From contig CM068582.1 of the NCBI GenBank assembly GCA_035048485.1, forward strand, positions 15,728,001 to 15,792,000: a stretch of 64,000 bases of DNA, read 5' to 3'. The DNA is from Pteria penguin. Its lineage: Eukaryota > Mollusca > Bivalvia > Pterioida > Pteriidae. Position numbers and translations under genes: made by a program. This document shows, in pieces, positions 22,530 through 34,565 of this stretch (its first letter is position 1; the number at the start of each line of letters is the position of its first letter). The notes beneath the pieces are model-generated. The model did not search any database. It worked only from the letters and a program-made list of their open reading frames with translations, and was not told where the DNA came from.

Positions 22530-24041
22530 TTGGGATCCAGGATACGCAAAGGAGCGCCTGGGACTGGACACTTGTCACTAGACAGGGGCGGGAATATCTG
22601 GAATTGGACACTAGACATGCACATGATCACCTGGGACTGGACTCTAGACAAGGACAGAAGTGCCTGGGACTGGACACTAGACAAGGACAGAAATGCCGGG
22701 ACTGGGCACTAAACAAGGAGAGAAGTGCCTAGGACTGGACACTAAACAAGAACAGAAGTATCTGGGACTGGACTAGACAAGAACAGAAGTGTCTGGGATT
22801 GGGCACTAGACAAGGAAAGAAGTGCCTGGGACTGGACACTAGACAAGGATAGAAGTGCATGGGACTGGACACTAGACAAGGACAGAAATGCCTGGGACTG
22901 GACACTAAACAAGAACAGAAGTATCAGGGACTGGACTAGACAAGAACAAAAGTGTCTGGGATTGGGCACTAGACAAGGAAAGAAGTGCCTGGGACTGGAC
23001 ACTAGACAAGGATAGAAGTGCATGGGACTGGACACTAGACAAGGACAGAAATGCCTGGGACTGGCCACTATACAAGGAGAGAAGTGCCAGGGACTGGACA
23101 ATAGACAAGGACAGCGGTGCCTGGGACTGGACACTATACAAGAACAGAAGTGTCTGGGACTGGACGAGACAAGAACAAAAGTGTCTGGGACTGGACACTA
23201 GACAAGGAAAGAAGTGCATGGGACTGGATACTAGACTAAGACAGAAATGCCTGGGACTGGACACTAGACAAGGACAAAGGGCCTGGGACTGGTCACTAGA
23301 CAAGGAGAGAAGTGCCTGGCACTGGACCCATGACAAGGACAGAAGTGCCTAAGACTGGACCCCGGAGGACAGAAGTGCCTGGGACTGGACACTAGACAAG
23401 GACAGAAGTGCCTGGAACTGGACCCTAGACAAGGACAGAAGTGCCTGGGACTGGACACTAGAGAAGGACAGAAGTGCCTTGGACTGGACCTTAGACAAGG
23501 ACAAAATTGCCTGGGGCTAGACACTTGACAAGGACACAAGTGAATTGGGACTAGACCCTAAAACAAGGAGATAAATGCCTGGGACTGGACCCTGGACAAG
23601 GAGAGAAGTGCCTAAGACTGGATCCTGGAGAATGACAAAAGTGCATGGGACTGGACACTAGACAAGGAGAGACATGCCTGGGACTGGACACTAGACAAGG
23701 GAAAGGACAAAAATGCCTGGGACTGGACACAAGACAAGGACACAGGTGCCTGGGACTGAACATTAGAGAAGTATAGAGATTCCTGGGACTGGACCCTAGA
23801 CAAAGACAGAAGTGCCTAGCACTGGACACTAGACAAGGGCACAAGTGCCTAGGGCTGGACACTAGACAAGGATAGCGGTGCCGGGGACTAGACACTGGAT
23901 AAGGACAGATGTGCCTGGGACTGGACCCCAGACAAGAACAGAAATGCCGGGACTGGACACTAGACAAGACAAAAATGCCTGGGACTTGACCCTAGACACG
24001 CACAGGAGCACCTGGGACTAAACCCTAGACCAGGACAGACG
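22530..24041. repeat. Minisatellite, 33-bp unit gggactggacactagacaag
   Basis: About 45 copies of a 33-bp unit built on gggactggacactagacaag plus gacagaagtgcct. Because 33 is divisible by three, all frames stay open and produce long apparent proteins on the minus strand (SSPRHFCPCLV repeated). These are not genes. Some units are shortened, and a higher-order repeat of about 163 bp is visible at 22741-23230. Confidence 0.95.
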
Positions 24042-24334
24042 TAGGCTGAATAATTCTGTCTGTTAGCTCCTGTTTGTGTTATGCCTCTGAATCAGAGACA
24101 GAATCCCTTTATGCTCATAATGTATCGATAGCAGTCAATTTAGACGCGTTGAATTTACAGTCGATTTTCATGCAATTTTTACAATAATTCGACTTATACA
24201 ACTGTATTTCAAGATAGATATGTATATAGTTTTACTCCTCTTATTTCTGATTTCAGTCGATAATAATTTCTCTGTGCAGGTGTGAGTGTTTTCAACCTTA
24301 ACATCTATATCTACCTTGTAAATATGTGGCGAAA

Positions 24335-24373
24335 AAAAAAAAAAACAAACAAACAAACAAAACAAAAAAAAAA

Positions 24374-24404
<31 letters not shown>

Positions 24405-24428
24405 CAAACAAACAACAAACAAAAAAGG
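24335..24428. repeat. A-rich low-complexity tract (aaaac)n
   Basis: A-runs with regular aaaac and aaac steps. The downstream tatatccgccactgg matches the end of the element at 28190-28311. Confidence 0.8.
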
Positions 24429-24701
24429 TGTGGGGGGTGGGGTGGCTTTTATATCCGCCACTGGTTGTGTTACTCCCAATAAAATGTTACAAACGCCCTA
24501 TAGAGACATGTATTTTTCTATTTGAAAACTGATATGTATATGCTTTGTTACATGTACATCATGACAAAGTCATTCACTTACATGTATACTTACCAGTATA
24601 CGTGCACGTAAGTAACGAATTTAAGTTATGTACATTGTGAATAACAATATAATGTATTTCATGACAAAAATAATAACAGGAATATGTTTCAAAGTGTTTA
24701 C

Positions 24702-24877
24702 ATGCGCGGATCCAGAAATTTTTGTCAGAAGGGGTCCTACCAAAAAAAGGTAAATTTTTCTCTTAGACAACCCCAAAAAATGCCCAAATATTACTTTTTG
24801 GGTAAAATTTTCGGATGCCAGGGGGGGGGGGGGGGCAGTTCCAGACCCCCGGTAGCCCCCTCTGTATCCGCGCATGG
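24702..24877. mobile_element. Small MITE with catgcgcggat termini
   Basis: It starts catgcgcggatccagaaatt and ends ccccctctgtatccgcgcatg, so the termini are inverted repeats of about 11 bp. A 15-base G run occupies 24821-24835. Relatives with gcggat/atccgcc ends lie at 25226-25423 and 28190-28311. Confidence 0.65.
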
Positions 24878-25225
24878 TTTAAAGTGGAAATTCCCACTTC
24901 TGTATCAAATGTCATTTAATTTGGGAATATTTGTCATCACTATGCATATAGATAGGGAATACGGATGTCGTTTCTTACACAATCCATTTTGATTCTTGAC
25001 GATCAACTGGACAAGAGCTTCTTATTCAGTGAGTATAGATTTAACCATTATACTGTTAGTAGATCACCAGTTACAATTATCATGTATTAAATTGCTCAAC
25101 GCATGTGGGATAGAAAGGAAAGCTTACATTACTATGAAAGGTGGAATTTTCTCTCTGCCTTGTTTATATTTCGACGAACAGCATCATTGATCGGCTACAC
25201 TGTTATTTTCGAAAATCAATATCAT

Positions 25226-25423
25226 AGGCGTATCTAGAAATTTTTGAAAGGTGGGGGGGGGGGGGGAGGTTGCAGTCTCTCATGACTAATGTTTTGCACT
25301 ATTCGGTCTGTAAAGGAGGGGGAGGTGCAGCCCTAAAACTGGTCGAAAATGACCTTTGTTTTTGGTAAAATTTTCCAAAAGGAGGGGGAGGGGTTCCCCC
25401 TCTAAATCCGCCAATGAATATTG
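25226..25423. mobile_element. G-rich MITE-like element
   Basis: It begins ataggcgtatctagaaattt and ends ccccctctaaatccgccaat, with two G-rich blocks inside. It is similar in plan to 24702-24877. Confidence 0.5.
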
Positions 25424-26147
25424 ACATTAATGCATCTTCCAATTTCTTTGTTTATAAAATATACATGCCTTGCACAATCATAAGTATTATTCTTTTTATA
25501 GCAGAGGTAACTAAAGGGTAATACATTTACTGTGGAATGTCTTATAATGTATTTTTATATATTTTATTAATAAGAAAAGTGGGTTATTAAATAATATATT
25601 CTGGAAAAGACAATAGCTTTGTATTAAAAGCTTGAATAGGGGGAATCGAGATCTCACCCTTCCTTTTGTACTTTATTACCCAGAGATATGAATGGGATTT
25701 CAAATGCATGTCTAAAAACGTTACATGCATTCATACTTTCCGGTATATGAGTCACATTCACGATGTGAATTTAGAATAAGTGAGATAAAGCAGGGGTGAG
25801 TATAAGTGCAGCAATAACTGACATGGGGCTTTGTCGTCTGAAATTCGTTCTACTGTCCCTGCAGCGATGTACTATAAGCGTGAATAGGGCGAAACGCTGT
25901 TTATCTATCCACATTTAAGCATTTTATATTTTCAGTTCTCTTCAAAATTAATACTGCAGGGACTTCCATGGAACCTTTTAGTGCATTAAACGAATACTTA
26001 AACACGTCCTATCCTCTAATTTAAATTAATCTTGTCGAGAAACGTTTTATACGATACACAGTGCTACTAGGTCCCTGCTTACTCTCCTTTGGCGCCAAGT
26101 CTTTATATCACCATTTTAATATATCAACCCCCCCCCTCCCCCAATTC

Positions 26148-26460
26148 CATGTCAGAAGGAAGCTATAGGACATGTTCGGAAAATTCCCATCTAGGATAGG
26201 AAACTGCAAACAAGTGGAAAATACCACCTCTATTTTGAAATGAACCAATTAATATGCTTTATCAATGAGTTTTAGGAAGATATCTGTCCTGTTTATAAAT
26301 GTTTGTTTATCAATGTTAGAAGGAAGCTAGGGCATACTCGGAAAATCCCCATCTAGGACAGGAAACTGCGACCAAGTGGAAAATACCACCTCTATATTTA
26401 ACTAAACCAATTAACATGCTTTATCAATGAGTTTTGGGAAAATGTTTATAAATGTTTGAA
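26148..26460. repeat. Two-copy tandem duplication, about 167-bp unit
   Basis: Blocks containing agaaggaagcta, ctaggataggaaactgc, aagtggaaaataccacctct and atgctttatcaatgagtttt occur twice in direct order at about 170-bp spacing. Confidence 0.8.
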
Positions 26461-26577
26461 AAGAAGAAGACATGGGTACCATTCTCTTGCATCATGCATC
26501 ATAAATGTACTTGGATGTATAAAGAAAACAAATGTGCAGAGGATTTTCTTATTTCGTAGGTATATGTTGATGATGAT

Positions 26578-26652
26578 GAAAATGATTATTGTTATTATTA
26601 TCATTGCATGTATTATTATTATTATCATTATCATTATTATTATTATAGTTTC
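26578..26652. repeat. Imperfect (ATT/ATC)n microsatellite
   Basis: Runs of tta/atc trinucleotides. Open frames in this area are low-complexity artefacts. Confidence 0.85.
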
Positions 26653-27589
26653 CTAGCGGATGTGAAAGCAGAAATAAACTGTACATGTATGCATATACAT
26701 GTGCATTGGTATATAAAGCGATCCTGTAAAGGTGTTTACATACATACTTTATCTCGACACAATGTCTATACAGGAAGTGAGGAGCTTGATTGCCAATAGT
26801 TGTCTGACACGTCAAACCAATGTGTAAACTTTTTTTTTTGCACCAGGGTTAGAGTTTGAACTACAAACTATTTCATGAAATGATTTTATCGAATAAACAA
26901 TTTCCGTCGGCTGGAAAGATGCTGGGGCACCGCTATCCAGTCAGTTATACCCGCTATCGGTGAGCACATTCACATTCTACACGTTTCTTAATTTCTCTAT
27001 GACGTTCCATATGCCATCGTTCATGAATACAGCTGAAGGTGTTATCATTCTTTAGTTGGTGAGATTTTATTTCTTTTCATTGAATAAACTTCATGATGTA
27101 TATTTTTGTGTAAAATTTAAAACCAATGTGTAAACTTTTTTTACGAAGTTTAGGTGGCTTCTGTCTCTTAAGGAAAAAATTACTCTTTTCCTTCATAAGG
27201 CTGTGTAAACGCTGTTATAAGGGGTCTAAGTGGTTTAAAAGTGCCTGTTTTCACAATGTTATTAACCACACCAATTGAATGACGATTGTTACTTCTGTCG
27301 ATTGTCTTATGTACCGCATCTGAATTACAATGGAATATTATATTGTGATGATGATGTCTATCCTTCGTCCCTAAACTTTTCACATTAACAAATTCTTTCA
27401 GAACCACTTAAGGAAACTTGATGAAACTTGGTAAACGTCTTTGTGAACTTTCTTTAATTTTTGTTTTTGCCAATTTGAAGGAAATATTTACTAGGGTTTT
27501 TTTTACTGTAGATTACTTGATTTACATTAAATTAGTGTGTGTAAGCTGAATTTAAAAACTGGATGTTATCGTAAATAAAATGAGAGAAA

Positions 27590-27970
27590 AAGTTTATTTG
27601 AGGAATTCTTTTTTTTTCAATTGTTTTTTAAATGTAAGAAGGTACGTTGAGTTCGTATATATTTTGTACATTATATGCTACACAAAGCTACAACAGACTG
27701 GCCTTTGTTCTTTGTCCTTGTCTATGGCGGTTTTCTTTTTTTTGTTTTATATTTGTTTTGTTTTTTATGCTATTGTTTTTTTTTTATTTTAATTGTTCTT
27801 GTTCAAGGGGGGGGGGATATTACTGTTTTTCCGGTTATATATTTGTTTGTTTGTTTGATTTTTTTTTATTTTTAATTTTGGTTTATTTTTGGTATCAGGT
27901 ACATAAACACACTATTGCTTCATATTTGGTACACATCACTGTAACGATATGTATAGCTATGCTTGTTTAA
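27590..27970. other. T-rich low-complexity stretch, no gene seen
   Basis: T-rich sequence with Phe-rich open frames in several frames and a G run near 27808. No domain or splice support. Confidence 0.6.
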
Positions 27971-28189
27971 GGAAAAGACCAATAATAATATTTGGTCTTG
28001 CAACAAGGGGTGACATGTGTCACATAGACTTATAATGAAAAAACAAGACATGCATCATGTAAACATAATGAATTAGCAGTTTATATGCGCAAATATAAAT
28101 AAACAAAAGCTAAGACACAGTCAGTCTTTTAAAACGCGACTTGCACTTCGTTCCTTTACGATACTTCTCAAACGTAGAGTATCGTAGTC

Positions 28190-28311
28190 AATGGCGGATC
28201 CAGGATTTCGGAAAAAGTATTCAGCCATTTTGGGTGCCAAATGTGGATTTTTACTTGTAAATATGTGGCAAAAAAAAAAAAAGGGGGGGGGGGCTCTATA
28301 TCCGCCACTGG
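28190..28311. mobile_element. Small MITE with caatggcggat termini
   Basis: It starts caatggcggatccagga and ends tatccgccactgg, giving near-inverted termini around an A-run and G-run. It is in the same group as 24702-24877. Confidence 0.6.
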
Positions 28312-28714
28312 TAGTGGAACAAAGTTTTAATAAGATTCATGCATAGCTAAGGCAAAACTGAAAAAATAAGATCATTACATGCTTAAGCAATTGCAATTTT
28401 CATAATTCCAACGAGATATATTTTAGATACTTGCATAGCCATTGTTCTTATTCTTCTTATGAGATTGCATCTTAGAATTACATAAAAGTTAAGCATATAT
28501 GCTAAAATAATTTCCATAAATAAAACACAACGCCTTCTCTTGTATTTTTTCCTAACTTTAAAGTGTTATGTACAATGCAGAGGGGACATGTGAGTCGACA
28601 ATAGTTTTGATAGGATAAAAGATTGGTAGATGGTAATCTTACCCAGTTTGCGCTTTATAACATTTAGTTATCTAGATGCCTTTTTACATTGTTAAGATAT
28701 TATTATTGAAACTT

Positions 28715-31345
28715 AAGGAATTTCAACACCCAACAATTTTATGTCTGTTTCTGGTTTAATCAAAACATCCTCAATGTTAAAAGTAATGTTTCGGCTAAAA
28801 GTTGATTTGCCAATAGCCACTGCCTGAAAATTGTCAGGCGTTGCCTGCATCTTGTTTGCCTTAAACCACTTAATTAAAGACATGCTATCTTTTGCTAAAA
28901 CATCCTCTAAACTTTGAACATTTTTGTTAAAATATCACAAAGTATTGTCATCGACATAATTGTTCAAACTACTGTTTGTAACAGAATTGAAACTGTTTAC
29001 AAATTTACTCAAGATATTGGGCCGATGATACACCCTCGAGACACACCTTTTGTTAAAAATCAATAAGAACTACATTCTTTCCCAGCTTAACGCATTGCTG
29101 TCTGTTACTTAATATAAATATAGAACATATATAACTTTTAATTTTGTGCACCATATGCGCATTTCGACAAGTTATGTCTCTTCAGTGATGCTCGTGGCCG
29201 AATGATTAGAATTCCCAAAATATATAAATATTTGAAGAGCAATGTTGAAGCCAAAATGACCGAAATGTGAACCGAAGAATCTATCTAAGGACAGAGCTAT
29301 GCATGAGGGAGATACTCCTTAGTTTTAGAGTGATTTACTGAATTTGATGACTGAAAATTTGAAGCATATATATCATATCAGTACAAAAGCACTGAAAATT
29401 AGACTTATGATGCCTTCGGGGACTATCAGTCCACCAGCAGTGACACCGGCCTAGTGGTTATAATAAATATAGAACATATATACCTTTTAATTTTGTGGAC
29501 CATATGCGCATTTGACCTCTTCAGTGATGCTCGTGGCCGAATGATTGGAAGTAACTTGATAAGAAGTTTATAGCATTTCATTTAGAATATTTAGACTATA
29601 CCACTTCAGTTTTAAAAGAATAGATTGAAGTAAATCATGTGGTAAACAGTCAAAATGCAAATACTTTGGACAAAACCATTAAAATAGTGGCAATACAAAA
29701 TTATCATCGAATGCTTTTGGCCAAGTTCTAACACTCTAGGTAAAACTGTTTGACAACTATACTCTAGTCTAACAGCTGATAAAAATGAAGTACAAAAAGT
29801 CAGTCAGCTGAGTAAAAAATGCCCTTCAAACATTTGATAAGACGGTAAAATGCTCACCGGTCTGTAATTACTCTTTACTAGGGTACTGTTTTATGTAATG
29901 GAACAACTTGTGCAAATATTAGTTTATCCGGAAATATTGATGACACGATTGACTTATTTAAGTGATGTGAGAGGTTTAACAATAGTTGGTACCGCTAATT
30001 TAACCATCTTAACTGAGATGTTGTCAAACACATAGCCTTTTTGAAATCTAGAATTTTTATTTGACAATCTACAAATAATAGTTCTATTAAACCAAAAAGC
30101 ATTTCATTTGCTTTATTGCGATTGGCTTTTACAGCTTCCATGCTCGTTGTTAATCATTAACAGGTATACTGTTGTTGCCTACATCTTTAGCTTCAATGGT
30201 AAACTAAAGATATCACAGTTCTTGATGACAAAATAAGCCTTTCGTTATCACATAAAATGATGTCTTTTTTAGTTTTTAGACAATTGTACCCTTGTTGGCT
30301 GTAAAAGGTTTTATGAATGGCCAAATTTTATTGGATTTAGACCCACCTACACATCTTTCTTCAAAATACTGATTTACAGATTGCTTCCTATATGCTTCAC
30401 AGATTTCTGCACTTTTACACTGTCTAAACATATTTGAGAACATTTTCTTTTTACAAATAGCTTGTTTTAACTTTCTATTCATAAAAGGTGTTGGCGTATT
30501 TTAAACATTTTTCTGTTTGATAGGAACATATCTGTTCATTACTTTTATAAAAGATTCATGAAATAAAGCATATGCTCTGCTTATATCTGATGTGTCTTTT
30601 ATATAAGAAATATCTGTGTTTGAAACCCTTCATGATCCAAATGTATAGAACTTCTATGTCAAATCCATTTTATAAGCTTTCAGTTGTATAGCTGTAAGAT
30701 GTTGCACATTGCTAACACCACAGTTAAAATTACAATATTTGAAAACACAAAAGGTTTGTCTGTTAGAATAATATCAATGAGTGAGGGTGGTGATTCTTTA
30801 GTAAAACATGCAGCTTCATTTATGATATTGTAAAAGTAAAAAACATCACACACAGTTCTGATTGGAGTACTTTTTCATCCGTGAACAAATCATACTTCAT
30901 ATCCCCTGTAACACAAATATTCTGATAAGTTGCTGTTATTTTGTCTAAACTTGGGTGACAATCATAGGTAAAAGCATTCTCAGACACTGATGGGGGTCTA
31001 TAACAACCCAAGAAAAGCCATCTGTTCTTATCAATAATTACCTCGACAGCTAAGGACCTTTAAACTGTAGATTTGTTTTTTTGCCGTCCGCTATGGCTAG
31101 TGTAAATTATGATAACTTCATATGAAGCTCGACAGAGATAGTATTGGTCTTCTGAAAACCAGCATTAGGGAGCAATCAATCTTTGCCTCTGAAATTAATA
31201 ACAAATCAATCAAATTCTTGTCTATCATATCTATTATAGTTGCGAATTTATATTCTAGTCTGTTAATTTTAAGTGATGCACCAATAAAACGTATTGGTTC
31301 CTTGTATAGCTCCATGGCGACTTAACTGAGCCAGTAACTCCTCTT
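28715..31345 (-). mobile_element. Degenerate jockey/CR1-type LINE (endonuclease + reverse transcriptase)
   Basis: On the minus strand the order matches a non-LTR retrotransposon. A start region MELYKE lies near 31315, then endonuclease-like pieces (IDMIDKNLIDLLLISEAKID; GCYRPPS near 30990). The connecting region (MNRKLKQAICKKKMFSNMFR, 30276-30482) follows, then RT motif KSNYRPVSILPS near 29840-29880. LPHDLL lies near 29640, YVDD at 28947-28958 and WFKANKMQ near 28860. Stops and frameshifts break it throughout, so it is a dead copy. A separate repeat of about 450 bp (29105-29560) interrupts the reverse transcriptase part. Confidence 0.85.
29105..29560 (-). repeat. Dispersed repeat inserted in the LINE, with terminal direct repeats
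   Basis: A block of about 95 bp (tagaacatatataac, accatatgcgcattt, cttcagtgatgctcgtggcc) occurs at about 29118-29205 and again at about 29462-29548. It flanks a body that matches 45583-45940 and 49460-49770 in reverse. The terminal repetition suggests a partial dimer or a terminal-repeat element. Strand is given relative to the 45.6-kb copy. Confidence 0.65.
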
Positions 31346-31650
31346 TTTTTTTTTTTTTTGTATAAAATGTTCTTTAACTCTTCAAAAAAGAAGTAACTTG
31401 TGTTAATGTCCCCAGTGCTTTACATTTAAAAAGTCTTGTGCGATATTTGCAGTCTGATCGTCTTTATGTTGAGATTAAGTGGATCCTTAGTCATTTTAAA
31501 AAGGAATTTGTGAAATTTGGAAATCTCAAAATGCAATAATGGCGATGGAAAGTATCATCAGATGCACCCAGCTTGGGGGGGTTTTTTTTGTTTGTTTTTT
31601 TTTTTTGTTTGTTTTTTGGGGGTTATTTTTTTTTGGGGGGGGGTTGCGAG
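31335..31650. repeat. T- and G-run low-complexity region
   Basis: Contains a T-run at about 31344-31360 and alternating g/t homopolymers at 31575-31645. The frames at 31517-31760 (FFCLFFFFVCF-like) are artefacts. Confidence 0.8.
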
Positions 31651-32379
31651 TGACTTGTTTTTACATTTTGGTGGGTCTACAAATCACAGAAGCCACATTG
31701 CAAACCTTTACTCCGTACATCATTATGACAAACCGTAAACTGATATCTAATAGGTCCTAGTGGTGGATACACTGCCGCTCAGTGTAAGGCACTGGAATGC
31801 TAAGTATTCAAGCCGTCAATATTCTAATAATAAGATAGATCTGAATGTAAAGTTCTGGTTTCGAGAAATGAATAATTTTAGAAACATGACTAACCATACA
31901 AATTAAGGCGAATTTCATTCAGTCAGGAAGTCATATGATAAGTATCATAGTAAACAAAGCTAAGTGTTTCCTGGTCACATACTATCAATCTCCATTCATT
32001 AATCAAAATACTTATGTTACATATAGACCGGACCATTTTGCCAATATTAGTCGTATACTTCTTACAGGAGAACACGAAATTATTGACATTTTTACAAATG
32101 AAATCTATTCATCATTATATCTTTTATAGAGCATAGGGCTTCCTGAATGATATGTTGAACATAATGAAATTAGGAATGAAAATAGTATACATCAGTAAGG
32201 GGAAATCCGTTGTATGCAACTGACCCATTCTAAAACTAGATATCACATGTCATCACTGTGTGCGCGTTCAAATTTACTATAACATTTTAGCAATGAAAGT
32301 GATATACAATGCATAATCAGAACATTCTCGGGCTCGTAAGCCTAGTAATACCCAGGATTGAAAGAAATGTCATTATTTT

Positions 32380-32520
32380 TCTTAACCGCGCGTTAACGTA
32401 GACAGTAGTCCTGAGGACCTCTCAAGTTAACGTGGCTGGACCGGTCGCGTGCTGTCCTCACGTTCACCTGGACCTGTCCTCACGTTCACTCGATCATTTT
32501 ATTCTGCGAAGGCGTAGGAG
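32380..32520. other. Local CpG-rich patch, no gene seen
   Basis: This stretch stands out from AT-rich flanks, with many CG dinucleotides (accgcgcgttaacg, accggtcgcgtg). Cctcacgttcac occurs twice as a direct repeat. It could be repeat-derived or regulatory. No exon is recognised nearby except gene 2, which starts about 2 kb downstream. Confidence 0.3.
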
Positions 32521-33269
32521 TGGTACGTGTACATGTAGTTGTGAATGTTGAAATATGATATTATCTTGGATCTTATAAAATCACCGAGAATATCACCTTC
32601 TATACGAGAACTGATTGTACGATTGAGAAATGATGGAATGACAATTGTTTATATACGGAAAACCTTGATGCAGTCAGAGAGAATTCAAGAAAGGCGACAA
32701 GATATAAGTCCTTTTTGAACGATATCATGTTAAGCGGAAAATATTATGTCACTGGTCACGTTTTTATAACCTCTTCACACATAAATTTCGAAGCTACTTA
32801 TAAATAATATGTTACATGACGCCTGATCTCTTCTTGTAGAGCTTTTAATAGTTAATAATGCACTGAATTGCACATTGTCGGGTAAAAATGGCAAACAAAT
32901 GTTTCTGATACATAGGTGATTCAATTTATGTCTCTACATCATATCCATCTATTTCGGTATTTCAACAAAATTTTTGCCAACAATTTAGTTCTATTTCTTA
33001 ATTTATTTAATATACAAGTAAATGTACATGAAATAATGCCCCCTGTGAATTATTGAAACGTGTTCGATTACTACATGTATATCAAACATAAATTTGTAGA
33101 CATGCAAATGTAAATGTATCGCTACTAAGTTATAGATGTATATAGATGCACATATAAATACAGTGTGTAAAAATATAAAATGATATTTCGGTTGCACCAT
33201 GAACAGCTTTCGTAAATGTGTTTTCATATCTATAATGTACGAAAACTTAATGATTAATACACTATAGAT

Positions 33270-33563
33270 TTTTTTAAACAAAGCCGGCGTGGCCTAGTGG
33301 TATCGCGCTGGACTCCTGATCGGGAGGCCGGGGTGCGATTCCCGCTCTGGTCATGCCGGTGTCCTGTCTTTCGGATGAGACAGTAAAAGCCGAGGCCCCG
33401 TGTCGTGGTATGCATGGCACGCTAAAGATCCCTCACTGCTTCGGGTGGGTCCATTGCAAAGGTCAAAGTTTGTATGCCTCGCATCAGGCAGATGTCGTTA
33501 CCATATACGTGAAATATTCGTGGTGTGACGTTAAACAAAAATCAATCAATCATTTTTTAAACA
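33270..33563 (+). repeat. Full-length tRNA-derived SINE family A with target-site duplication
   Basis: The head ggcgtggcctagtggtatcg carries the A box and ggggtgcgattcc the B box. The body contains gtgtcctgtctttcggatga and ctcactgcttcgggtgggtc, then the tail gtgtgacgttaaacaaaaat plus tcaatcaatca. The 11-bp duplication ttttttaaaca flanks it at 33270-33280 and 33553-33563. By family knowledge the plan resembles bivalve tRNA-SINEs of the Meta/RUDI type; this was not checked against a library. Confidence 0.85.
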
Positions 33564-33680
33564 TTGCAAACGAATGCGATTATCAAATGCCTTAACTTGG
33601 TTGAAAGATGGAGTTAACGGGAGGAGCTAAGTTAACGCGTTTTGGTCAGCAGTCATATGTTCACGCGTTCACATACATAC

Positions 33681-33932
33681 ACGGCGTGGCCTAGTGGTAT
33701 CGCGCTCGCCTCCTGATTGGGAGGCCGGGGTTCGAGTCCCGCTCTGGTCATGCCGGTGTCCTATCTTTCGGATGAGAATATGTCGTGGTATGCATGGCAC
33801 GTTAAAGATCCCTCACTGCTTCGGGTGGGTCCGTTGCAAAGGTCAAAATTTGTATGCCCCGCATCAGACAGATGCTGTCACCATATTCGTGAAATATTCG
33901 TGGTGTGACGTTAAACAAAAATCACTCAATCA
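33681..33932 (+). repeat. Second SINE family A copy, internally deleted
   Basis: It is nearly identical to the copy 400 bp upstream, with B box ggggttcgagtcc. It lacks about 18 bases between ggatgaga and tgtcgtggtatgc. The apparent reading frames on the + strand are shared by both copies and are not genes. Confidence 0.85.
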
Positions 33933-34454
33933 CATAATGTTAGGTTAGGACTGTACCCATCCGTACTTAGTCACTGCTCTAATGCAGTTTTCTCCGTTTT
34001 CGTATTTTGATTAATTAACCCCTACTCTTTTAAAAGCGAATTATGGGTATAGTCAAAAGCTTTGAAATACCGTAATTACTCTCTCTACTAAAAAAAAAAA
34101 AACAAAAAAAGATAAAAAAAAGAAAAGAAACGTTAATATGATTGAATAATGGTTTGATTGGGATTTAAACTTATTTATTATATCGAAGTGTATCGGACCG
34201 AAAACTCTTTCATCATACCTCATAATAATCACATAAAAGGATGGATTAAAACCCTAAAACTACGAAATATTAGACACTATCAAATAAATCAACTTTTTCC
34301 TATTAGAAAATTCACTCGAAGCGAAAGACCCAGAATCGGCCATGGGATTGGATTCTCAGACTGAAAATCACGTGAATTAAACCTTTATGAAATGTACGTA
34401 ACTGCTTTAGACTGCTTTAGTTACTCTCTTATTTCAAATGGTACCAGAAGGATA

Positions 34455-34565
34455 GATCGGTGTCCTGGATTTCGGATGATACGATAAAATCAAGGTCCTT
34501 CGCACGCACATGTGATACATAAAAGATCCCTCTCAGCCTTGGATGTTTCTGTGCTTGCATTATTT
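34455..34565 (+). repeat. SINE family A body fragment
   Basis: It contains ggtgtcctggatttcggatg, ataaaatcaaggtcc and aaagatccctctcagcct, a diverged match to the central body of the 33.3-kb SINE. It lies about 130 bases upstream of gene 2's first known exon. Confidence 0.6.

Noticed and set aside
22742..24000. Long minus-strand frames of 90-143 codons with SSPRHFCPCLV repeats
   Set aside because: They are translations of a 33-bp minisatellite whose unit length keeps frames open; no start, splice or domain support.
24282..24532. Lys/Asn-rich frames
   Set aside because: Caused by the (aaaac)n low-complexity tract.
33287..33360. tRNA gene call from A and B boxes
   Set aside because: The boxes belong to SINE heads followed by SINE body and tail; the same holds at 17930, 33685, 37200, 39315 and 43000.
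33353..33948. Frames shared by two places (KIPHCFGWV...)
   Set aside because: Both lie inside copies of the same tRNA-derived SINE.
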